Of a DNA stretch of 64,000 bases, positions 21,601-30,654 are shown one piece after another. Made by a program: the position numbers and the translations under genes. The first letter of the stretch is position 1. Every line of letters starts with the position of its first letter. The stretch is from Haliclona indistincta (taxonomy: Eukaryota > Porifera > Demospongiae > Haplosclerida > Chalinidae). The notes under the pieces are model-generated. The model saw nothing but the letters and a program-made list of their open reading frames with translations, had not been told where the DNA came from and ran no database searches. The stretch is from the NCBI GenBank assembly GCA_964017065.1, contig OZ024783.1, positions 2,395,772 to 2,459,771 on the forward strand, given 5' to 3'.

Positions 21601-23120
21601 GTTTTTTATGATAAGCTACAAGCGTTGATTCATTTCGTAGTGCTGCATATTTACATACAGTATAAGTATACTATAATACAAATGTGTAGTGTAGGTTTGC
21701 TTCTTCTGACCTGTACAGAAAGTAAAGATATACAGTTAGCAAAAGTCATTCGCTAATTAAGTTCATGCGCGTGCACCCGCCACCTTAAGCTGCATGATGT
21801 GCTTGAGTCTTATATCTCTGAAGTTTCTTATGATAATTATTTTTCTCCTCAAGAAAAAATCACATCATTTTTTGATGAACAATGTTGCAATATTAACTGG
21901 TGGTTAATTTTGACTTTTTTGACACTTGTTTTATTGGTAAGCTGTAACAACTGCTTTAATACATAATCTATACTGATTAAAATTTTGCAGGCAAGTCTGT
22001 TTGGTCTATCAATGATAATAACTGGGATATGGGCATCAGTAAGATACTGCATGTACACTCTCTATAGTACACTGTCATACTCTGTTATAATTCAAGGTCC
22101 AGGGCACAATGTTCTTTCCCATCACAACTCAAGCCAGCATCTCTGTGATCATAATATCAGTCCTGGTCATCATCGTGGGTGTGCTCATGATTGCTGTTAA
22201 CATAGGAATTGTGATTTTTATCAAATGTAAGGAGGCATCAATCTATCATAGAAGTGATGAGTTTCATAAAAATCATGAGTTTCTTGGATTTCTAGTGCCA
22301 ATGGTAATATTATTGTCACAAACCATAATGATGTTTTTGTATTGTATAGCTAGTTTATACAGTTCTTTTGTTCATTGTATTTCCTGTGATACTGCTAGTT
22401 CTTGGTATTGTGGCAGGTGCTCTGATCCCTAGTGTGAGTGATGACATCATATACTGTGTTTGTAACCATTCTATTCTAATAGCTGTCAGGGAGTATTGGA
22501 ACTAGTGCCAAAATTTCGCTATTCACCATCCAAGACTCTCAAGGAGCCAGGGATGCTTGGGATGCTGCCCAAAGCACAGTGAGATTTTATCATTTACATG
22601 TGACTGTACATACATCTGGAATCATTTGCATTTTATAGCTAAGATGTTGTGGAGCAGTAAATTTCCGTGATTATGAACAAGTTTTCAACAACTTCTCTGT
22701 ACCAGTCTCTTGCTGTGATACCGCCAACCCACTGGCCAATGAGACAACATGTCCAGATATTGTCATGGACACTAACGTGACCACTGAGCTAATATACACT
22801 GAGGTACTGCATCATTGCAATATTCGTCACCTCCTCTCATCTCACCACAGGGCTGTGTTCCTCAGTTAGTGTCTAACTTTCATTATATTCACGGTGTTAT
22901 TGCTGGAGTTACTATCGTTTTTGGGCTAGGAATTTTAATAATATTTTTCTGTGCATTAATAGCTATAGTTATCATAGCTGTTACAGCTTTAATAGCTTTG
23001 ATGATCATTTATCTTTGTTGTTTATGCATTGCAACATGTTGTTGTAAAGATGCTGAGAACAATGAAAGGGAAAGCACTGATTTGCTGACGTCTCAAGAAA
23101 CAACTGATACACAATTTTAG
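18642..23120 (+). CDS. Tetraspanin (8 exons)
   Basis: Exons 18642-18660, 21824-21936, 21991-22038, 22097-22303, 22350-22433, 22483-22578, 22639-22803 and 22851-23120 sum to 1002 nt (333 codons). Four membrane segments are visible: TM1 (WWLILTFLTLVLL joined to LFGLSMIITGIW), TM2 (ISVIIISVLVIIVGVLMIAV), TM3 (VYTVLLFIVFPVILLVLGIV) and a long TM4. The large extracellular loop has the family cysteine signature: RCCGAVNF, PVSCC and EGC, plus N-glycosylation sites such as NFS and NET. Tetraspanins organise plasma-membrane microdomains. Exon 1 (MKNITK) is the weakest part: it is chosen because its donor phase fits and no in-frame ATG exists in exon 2. Intron 1 is about 3.1 kb and contains a TTAA-bounded element. 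Confidence 0.82.
18661..19588. other. 5' part of the long tetraspanin intron
   Basis: No coding or structured element recognised. Confidence 0.45.
19593..21784. mobile_element. TTAA-bounded element in tetraspanin intron 1
   Basis: TTAA (19589-19592) is followed by GGTGGCGGGTAC, and the right end reads GCACCCGCCACC followed by TTAA (21785-21788). TTAA target duplication is the hallmark of piggyBac-type elements. The 2.2-kb interior has no long transposase frame; it includes several short palindromes (for example around 20608-20650). Non-autonomous piggyBac-like is the best reading. Confidence 0.6.
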
Positions 23121-23751
23121 CTCATTAATTTTTGTAACATTATTGTCAGTTTGATGCAGTTTGTAATGTCTTCACTACAATTAATCTGACGTTTAGCGTA
23201 AAGTTGTCACTGCATGAGCAAATGAAGTGATTAGATTGTGTCGCAGCTAGAGAAATAAATAATTCAGGATAATATTATTGTCATTGCTCATCATGTCATT
23301 GCTCATCACCGTGTGGAGAACTGGCCTTCTCTGGGCTGTTAGCCACCCGACAAGAAGAGTTCATAATTATTAACAACAGCTGTGCTGTGATCATAGCGAC
23401 CAGCGGGTTCCATCCATCGTCAGTCACTGTAACGCAAGTTTAAGCCTCAAAATCATGATGCCCTTCTGCATGCATGAGAAGTGCAGATGGAGGTACAGTG
23501 TGCAGTTTTTGTCTATCAGTCGACATTGACAACATAATTCAATGCCACGGTGAGCCGTGGAACAGCAACCTTGTCTTCTGAAGACTCAACTGAAACTTGC
23601 TGTGATTGATGTCTACCGAAGTACTGATAGACAAGCAAACCCATAAACTTGTATAAGTCATGAATCACATTAATTTTAGTTCTATAATCACTAATCAATG
23701 TTATAAAAATGCAGCTAAAATGCTAAATATCATCATGTAATATAAAGGTCA
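23121..23751. other. Tetraspanin-P450 copy B convergent spacer
   Basis: Convergent spacer shared with 14786-15419. It contains AACAACAGCTGTGCTGTGAT and AT-rich text. No additional gene seen. Confidence 0.5.
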
Positions 23752-26700
23752 TCATGTTCTTGGTACTAGTATACACTGTACTCCATGTTTAGGACGCAAG
23801 GTCACTAACTGCTCAGCCTCTAGCTTGTAGCCATCACACAGTGATAAAGTATAGGTCCTCAATAGGTGGACCATAATGACTTTGACCTCCATCTCAAGAT
23901 ATGACAGAGTACAAGTTATGTTAATACTGAGTTGAAGTTCAGCTCACCATTGCAAGCACTCTGCCGACACACACTCTGTGACCAATACCAAATGGAAAAT
24001 AAATATACGGACTGGGCCTGTATAGAGAACAAATACAGTCATTCTGACATACAGAGATTCTGTTTGAATAGAAGGAATACACATGGTAACATGTGTTCAT
24101 TGAATGTGCTGGATATAGTAGTACTACTAATGATCTTGTGAACTATGCAATCAATAGGCCAGTTGCGTGTAAGAGCCAAGGAATTTAATTATTGATAATT
24201 GAACGTAAAGTCACTTCCGGACTGCTTGTAGCCGCCTACTTGTACCTACTTTGTATGGAGTTCATTGAGAAAATATGAGTTTTTAAAACTTCGCGGGCAG
24301 CCAAAACTTGGCGCATGTGCAGGATCTAAGAATGCGATGCGCAACTACTACCATTGGCACATGCAACGCAGTAAAAACAGAGACGATCGGTGGAGGCGCG
24401 GTCGAGAACGAGCCATCACTGTACAGCTGGGTATGCTCTTTTTGTCAGAGGCAAAATGCGTGCCTAGATTGTCATCACTCGCAATGTAAGTATCAAATCT
24501 GTCACCTTTCACTGTCTCTCGAGCAATCTAGTGAGCATCTTGCTTTACCATTAGTTAAGCTGTGTTAGTCTTCGCGTTTTCATCGCTCGTCACATTGGCT
24601 TACCTAGCTGTACAGTGATGGCTCATTCTCGACCGCGCCTCCACCGATCGTCTCTGTTTTTACTGCGTTGCATGTGCCAACGGTAGTACTTGCGCATCGC
24701 ATTCTTAGATCCTGCACATGCGCCAAGTTTTGGCTGCCCGCGAAGTTTTAAAAACTCATATTTTCTCAATGAACTCCATACAAAGTAGGTACAAGTAGGC
24801 GGCTACGGGCAGTCCGGAAGTGACGTTATGTCAATTTGCATATCATTAAAATAGTTCGCCTTACACGCAACTGGCCCATTGAGGTGCATTGTAAGTAGTA
24901 CAATGATATTCATTGTTGATCTAAGTGCACCACATTCAGAACACAATAACACTTAACATTCCAATACTTGGCTTGAATCCAGAGCCTATTTAACTACTGA
25001 GGGTGTGTTTATTACGGAAGCCCAAAGCGGACATTCCATTTTCTATACTTCCAGTTTCCACTTTCCATTTTGTAAAAAGCAAGGCATAAAACACGTTGAA
25101 AGATGCATACTTAGCTTGAACCAGTAACCAGAGAGCGGTTGTAGGTCATTCCAGGCTTCCAGCGCGATAAAGACACGGCTGGATGTGTTTCGCGAGCCTG
25201 AGCGAACACACCCTTCAGCTCACAGTGTAATGACAAGGCGGCATTCAGGGTCACTGTATTAATTTTGCGGCTGAGATGCACACGTTAAATTTGAAGAATT
25301 ATTTATTAAACTGTACAGTGAACGCTGCATAAGTAGCAGGATCACTACAATCGTTTATACATGGGGTAATAATTATTATCTGTGCTACAACTCTGTTGTG
25401 TGTGCCAGGATATACAGTGCATAACTACTTCACGCCAACAATGGTATGTCAGATTTAAAGTGTGCATCAGTGTATGCATTGTAGTGATCCATTCCTGCAT
25501 GCTGTTTGTTACTTATCCAAATTTTGCAAATTTCTTGATGCTCTACATGTATTTGTAGTTTTATTTGCATGTAACATGAAATCTACAAACCTTAAACTTT
25601 GTTATTCTCCTACTGATAAAATTAATGCTCACAATGTGAGGGAGTGCTCGCTCAGGCTCACGAAGCACATGAGGGCGCGGTGCTCTTCGCACTGGAAGCC
25701 TGGAATGAGCTACCGGCTCACCCGGTATAACCCGCGCTCTCTAGTAACTGGTTCAAACTAAAAATACGTCTTTCGACATGTGCTCTACAGTTTCTGCCAT
25801 GTTTTACCACACTTTTTACAAAATGGAAATTGGAAAGTGGAATGTCCGCTCTGGGCTTCCGTAGTTTATGACAATACATCATTTGTACCGTCAGGTATAC
25901 TAGAATAAAATTATGTTCATTCCATACACAGTGTGCTAGAAACCGTTGCTAGGGCAAACTGACTTTAGTTTATTCTCAATCATCAAAGAATGTGTGGATG
26001 CTAAGAGTTGGTGTGCGGACGGCAATACAGGTATAATGAAACATACCGTTTTTGATCGCTGTCAAACCGAGAAGGATCAAACACGAAGGGATCATCATAA
26101 TACTTCTCCAGATGATGCATTATGTAGATAGGTACCTGTAACAGAATAAAGAGTATACTATCACAGCATGTAAATCATGTTTTTGCCTACTTGAACAAGA
26201 GTACCCTCAGGAATAGGGTACCCTCCGAGCACCAAGCCAGCTGGAGCTTCCTTTGCCACACCAGCAACAGATGGATACAGTCGCAATGTCTCCTCGAATA
26301 CCTGATTGAAACAAGAGTGAAAACAATTCTCAAATTACTGATACAGTAATACCTGGTTCATGTATGTCAGCTTGTCCAGGTCATCAGCCTCTACTGTAGT
26401 CTTGTCACCCACAACCTCCTCTATCTCCTCCATCACTCTATGAAGGAGTATAGTCTCATTATCACACACAGTATGTGTCACTCACCTGTGCAGTACATCA
26501 GGATGTTGCTGTAACAGCACTAAACTGAATGACAGCAGATTACTAGTGGTCTCCTGACCTGAATGAAGCACCTAAGGTGCAGATGCCTCGGTGACCACTA
26601 TCCACCATTCCATAAACACAGCAACTGCAGATGCAGGATTTCTGTACAGCAGCTGCTTTAGTTATGCAATCAGAAGCCAATCAGTGCTAACCACAATTCA

Positions 26701-28561
26701 ACTGGGCGTGTCTACAGTGTTTAGCGCAGCAGTCATTATACGCATACCACGAGCGAGATAGCTTCCATAGCTTGCTTACACGATTTCTCTGGATCTGCGC
26801 TGATATCCTGTAGTAAAATTTGAACCTATCAGCTTCTAGGCAGTCAACTGTGGACAGCTTTGCCATTGGAGAAGTCCAGATCGCCAGCAACGGTAAACAA
26901 AGTAAGCAAATCACGCCATAACTCGAGAACGAAGCTTCGTGTACAAATTTCAAATGTTGAAAAGCGAGATAATATCGAGTTCTACTTGCATTGCTAGTTT
27001 CAGGGCTCGGCGTTCAGCGTGCGCCGCAAAACTGAAGTAACAGACGGACTGACTGACAAACGAACAAACAAACAAACGAACTACTGTATGCCTCGTGGCT
27101 CCGCCCACCGAGGCATAATAACACATAGCTAACGAAAATTTTAAATATTAAGATTTACCAGCAAAATAAAATAAGGCAAATTCATCCACCAGCTCTTCAA
27201 ATTCCACACTTTTGTCAAACACTGAAAATAAACAAAAAAGCTTCAATCTCACTAAACTAGAAAACTCTGCTCAGCATAATTAAACTCTCAAATTATATTT
27301 TACACCCATTTATGATTCAGTGAAAAAGCTACAAACGAACACATTTTAAAATGTGAGTGAGTGTTTGTGTCTTGTGTCAAATCTTGATATTGACAGCTGC
27401 AGCACAAGTAGCGACAGAATATTGGAGATTTACGGCTTAATGCTTGTTTTCGGATTTACCGTAATAATGGTCACCTTGACAACCAAGACTGTCACTCTGG
27501 TGTCAGGCGCAAAACAATATGAACACCAATGAGGTCAACATTTGAGGTCAACATGAGGTAAGGATTGTGTGAAATTTTATATTTGACCGACTCACTCAAG
27601 TTGAATTTTAGCACTTTCACCATCGACCATCACAATACATGATCAAATCGGGATATATCTCAGCAACCGGTTGCGCTAGAGGAGAACAGCGGATACCAAT
27701 GAGTTCGCCTCGAGGTAGGGATTATGGCAACTTTGTATTTTAGTAACAAGCGTCAACCTGACACTAGAATCTGTTTCTATTCCAAATGTCACTACCACAG
27801 TGTTAGCTTTCAACCAATCGATATAGAAAATGTGAGATGGGACTGTGTGGTTTTACAAGCGAAAATGCATTCTTTTCACTGTGTGCCAACATCATAAATG
27901 TGAGCACATTAGAAAAAAGGGTCACTTCGCTCCTGCAATTTTTGTACGCGGTCAAACATTACTGAAACTCATTGAAATCTTTTGTGTATAATATTTTGAT
28001 CATTCTGCTTGCTGTACATCAAATTTTAGAGGCATGGTACTAAATTTGGCTGAATGGCAGCAAGTTAAAAACATGTGTGCATTCAAAAATTGCAGGAGCA
28101 AAGTGACCCCTTTTCTCAAATCCGCTCACAAATATGAAAATGATCAATTTTGTGAGCTCATATCAAAAGAAGACATATTTAATCCGCACGGTACTGACTC
28201 ACGGACAGTCTGTAGTATGAGGGTGAGTATGTCATGAGGGACCTCCTCGTTGTTCTCCAGAGCAGTCAGTCTCTTCCTGATGCAGTACTCTCCAATCTGT
28301 CGTATTTTATGAGTTGTCTCAGTGTATGAGCGATTCCAAACCCCATGTACTGGAATGAGAAACATCATTTGCATACTATATCATACATGTGTAGTGACTA
28401 CATACTAGTTCACAATGATCATTACTAGTGACCTTACGAAGAGGGTTAGCAAAAGACTTCATCATCCCCTCCATTGTATTGTGAAGTAAGTATAGTAGAC
28501 CTTTGTCACCTGCTAGCGACTGGACATATTGATCTTGAGTGGAGTCTGTTCCAAACGCAAT
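23752..28561 (-). CDS. Cytochrome P450 copy B, C-terminal two thirds, frame intact (9 exons)
   Basis: In minus-strand order: 28438-28561, 28203-28349, 27159-27221, 26486-26558, 26353-26437, 26191-26301, 26047-26135, 23948-24017 and 23752-23892, together 903 nt (300 codons plus stop) with matching phases. Diagnostic motifs in order: IAFGTDS; I-helix FAGQETTSN; K-helix EETLR; VFDPSRF (PERF region); heme loop FPFGIGHRVCVG with the ligand cysteine; and a C-terminus with TLRPK. It should be a heme monooxygenase on the ER membrane; the pattern recalls the CYP46/CYP4 side of the family. The N-terminal anchor and first 150-200 residues were not found upstream, where AFG1L-like exons begin, so it may be 5'-truncated or use exons I cannot recognise. 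Introns hold three foldback/TIR insertions. Confidence 0.8.
24156..24877. mobile_element. Foldback element with arms of about 330 bp in a P450-B intron
   Basis: The ends AGGCCAGTTGCGTGTAAG and CTTACACGCAACTGGCCC are inverted. Arms pair through AGCCAAAACTTGGCGCATGT and GACGATCGGTGGAGGCGCGG. The paralogous introns at 15.82, 35.42 and 47.99 kb read CAATCAATTGAGG or close to it without the insert. Comparison with those empty sites shows at most a 2-bp duplication. Confidence 0.88.
25013..25863. mobile_element. Foldback element with GTTTAT target duplication
   Basis: TACGGAAGCCCAAAGCGGAC at the left is mirrored by GTCCGCTCTGGGCTTCCGTA at the right. GTTTAT flanks both sides (25007-25012 and 25864-25869), and empty sites exist in P450 copies C and D. 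Both arms contain a short peptide-like segment with ALEAWN(D/E)L, reminiscent of the end of non-LTR polymerases. That resemblance is weak. Confidence 0.85.
26584..27115. mobile_element. TIR element in the intron 3' of the P450-B I-helix exon
   Basis: TGCCTCGGTG and CACCGAGGCA bound about 530 bp that is absent from the same intron in copies C and D, which read CTGAATAACACCAAGC. A related CTCGTGGCATAATA piece occurs near 20.62 kb. Confidence 0.7.
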
Positions 28562-28910
28562 CTATTAAATGTTTTATATTTAAAGAGGTTACTAGACAGC
28601 GCTGCTACACTATAATAGTGATCAAAATGTACCTCTCTCACTGAAACTCTCTCTACTACACATTCTGGTGTATTTATCCATCCATCACTCCCTCCCTTTG
28701 CACAAGATGGTATTGATAATGGTATTGACAGACGGTATTGACTGCACAAGACCTTCGTCTCTTTGCATGCTCAGCTAGCTGCTACTTTGTGTACACAAGC
28801 AAAGTGTATTGCTCACACGAGCTCTTTGAGTTTGCAAAACTGCGTTTCTAACTCTTGAACAGCTAATTACCTAAAATGGTTTATAGATTTTATTATGCTA
28901 GAGAACTGAC
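28562..28910 (-). other. P450/AFG1L junction region of the repeat unit
   Basis: Lies between the most 5' recognised P450 exon and the AFG1L-like GVYIYGSVG exon. The three unit copies share it (also 40281-40622 and 49971-50318) but differ by indels that break every frame, so I see no conserved exon. Confidence 0.5.
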
Positions 28911-29005
28911 CAACAGATCCATAAATGTAGACTCCTTTGATTTTCTTCTGTGATTTGTCAGCACCACCACACAACTAAAGGGAAGAGTATAGTGTAGACA
29001 GAATG

Positions 29006-29037
<32 letters not shown>

Positions 29038-29061
29038 ACGCACACGCACACACGCACACGC

Positions 29062-29104
<43 letters not shown>

Positions 29105-29540
29105 AAACAACTACCATTGTGGAAAGAATGATATGCATACACACTCTCTCTCTCTTACTCGCTGCAGGAGGCCTGGCTCTGTGGGGTGGTAGTCACACAG
29201 GTTGATCCTCAGCTCTTCAAGATGCTCTATCGCTCTCAACTGCATGGTTGGTATCTCGCTGGAGACGGCTCTCCCTAGACACCAGATCATTATAACGCTG
29301 AGTGAGTGAGAGGTCAGTAGAAGCTAAACCGGAACAAGCTCTCTGTACAGCTGGAACAAAGTAAAATCATCTGATACACCACTAGCAGACCTGTCATACC
29401 GTGTCGCAAGCTGTAGCGAGTGTGCTGTGCCTTGAGCGATGGTTTTGGGCTTTGACAGTGACTGTGGCGGATCAAAACGCAACCATGAAGAGCACCCACT
29501 TCCATCAATGCACTTTATACCACCACACAACTTAGACAGA
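28911..29540 (-). pseudogene. AFG1L: AFG1L-like 5' exons, unit B (frameshifted)
   Basis: Exon 29159-29297 encodes YNDLVSRES and further AFG1-type N-terminal helices but is 139 nt, against 132 in unit D; the +7 shift breaks it. Exon 28911-28947 encodes KKIKGVYIYGSVG, the start of the P-loop, and its donor interrupts the P-loop. A third, less certain exon (about 29334-29530, CGGIKCIDGS...) may be the leader: third-base changes between units favour this minus-strand frame. AFG1L is a mitochondrial AAA-type ATPase. Here the text runs straight into P450 exons instead of the AAA core, so no working product is expected. Confidence 0.7.
29006..29103. repeat. (CA)n microsatellite, unit B
   Basis: CA repeat with several CG variants. 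It lies in the intron between two AFG1L-like exons and recurs in units C and D. Confidence 0.9.
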
Positions 29541-29579
29541 CTCTACTTGATTCATGAATCCTGCAAAGTGAAAAAACTA

Positions 29580-29682
29580 CAGTGGAACCTCTCTAAGGCG
29601 GACACCATTGGGACCAACAAAATTGTCCATTATAGAGAGGGTGTCCTTTGGAGAGGGGTGTCCGCTAAAAGGGGTTCCACTT
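29580..29682. mobile_element. MITE with CAGTGGAACC ends, TA target
   Basis: Starts CAGTGGAACCTCTCTAAGG and ends AAAAGGGGTTCCACTT, flanked by TA. Units C and D keep the uninterrupted site (AAAAAACTAAAGTATT or close to it), which shows a TA duplication as in Tc1/mariner elements. 103 bp, shorter than its relatives at 34.71, 47.28 and 56.95 kb. Confidence 0.88.
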
Positions 29683-29753
29683 TAAAGTATTATGAATGTG
29701 TCTAGAATGTCATTTTATTTCCAGTGAGTGTGTGTGTGTGTGTGTGTGTGTGG

Positions 29754-30135
29754 GTGCCCTGTCGGTTCAACTGGTAGAGTCTTGGGCTTATAACCCATAG
29801 GACACTGGTTCGAATCCCAGAGCAGGAGGAAAAAAAACATCACAACAACTTCACAAGTACTCCAGCCCACCCATCTGTAAAACGGGTACCTGGTTTTGTA
29901 CTGGGGAGCAAAGTACACTGGCTGTGCTCATTGGTCACTAAAGGCATTGTTGGGACTTCGGGTGCCCACACCTGCAGTGAGAGGCACAGTTAGTGCTCCT
30001 GCGAGTTCCTTGCCCGGCCCCAGGAGATTGCACACCACCCAGCACACAATACCTGCTTAGTGCACAGGTGCCCTGGCTTCGCCAGGTACGCGTGCCCCTT
30101 GTGGCAGCTATACAACTTTGCTTTGCTTTTTTTTT
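29754..30135 (+). mobile_element. tRNA-derived SINE inserted in a GT repeat
   Basis: The head (about 29756-29828) has a tRNA-like A box (CAACTGGTAGAG), an anticodon arm (TTGGGCTTATAACCCA) and a B box (GGTTCGAATCC). About 300 bp of non-tRNA body follows, ending GCTTTGCTTTTTTTTT. The sister units have an unbroken GT array at this place, so it is a unit-specific insertion, not a tRNA gene. Confidence 0.85.
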
Positions 30136-30563
30136 GTGTGTGTGTGTGTGTAGTGATAGTGTGATTGATGAAGAGCAGTATCCACTAACTCACTGTTGTG
30201 TGTGTTGGTATATTCGTTGTTCTCTTCATATTGACAGCAGAGTAAAACATGTCAATCAACATTATAGCCTATTACCAGAACCGCCCACCACCTGGAGAAT
30301 GAGAGAGAGATGAGACTAGAGCTCACAGAGGAGATAGCCGGAGAGGGCTCAACGACTGATACAGACAATATAAAAGGCAAATACCAGTAGGCAGTAGCAA
30401 CTAGGTAACTTAAAACAATGGCTGGAAGGTCAGCTAGACATTAGTTCACAAGACACTCCAAAGGTTGGACAGCAGCTCGAGTCTTCATGAGTCTTGGGTT
30501 TGAAGGTTGTCGTGGTGGTGCTTGGTGCATGCATGCACGTCACGTCGCGTTAATAAGAAACAT
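30136..30563. other. NLR3 upstream region
   Basis: Shared with the matching regions of NLR4 and NLR5 up to indels; no gene recognised. Begins with the right half of the GT microsatellite. Confidence 0.5.
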
Positions 30564-30654
30564 GGGCGGTGTTGACACGCCCAATACAAATTCAGTGTGT
30601 GGGTGTGTCACATTCAGTTCGCGGATCGCGGTTCTGTCTCTCAAAAACTGATCG
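30564..30654 (+). promoter_or_regulatory. Conserved proximal upstream block of NLR3
   Basis: GGGCGGTGTTGACACGCCCA lies 91 bp before the ATG, and GTTCGCG...CGGTTCTGTCTCTC then CAAAAACTGATCG sit next to the start. The same order and spacing (91-93 bp) occur at NLR4 and NLR5, although the more distal flanks have more indels. Promoter function is inferred. Confidence 0.4.

Noticed and set aside
25462..25761. 99-codon frame in the P450-B intron
   Set aside because: Lies within the foldback 25013-25863; only a weak resemblance to a polymerase tail in another frame.
28893..29144. Valine/cysteine-repeat frame
   Set aside because: Translation of a CA microsatellite; likewise at 40610 and 50301-50654.
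29439..29705. Plus-strand frame over the AFG1L-like leader exon
   Set aside because: Changes between the three unit copies are mostly silent in the minus-strand frame and mostly replacing in this one.
29756..29828. tRNA gene with a TAT anticodon
   Set aside because: A and B boxes are present, but the sequence is fused to a SINE body, ends in a T-rich tail and is absent from sister units.
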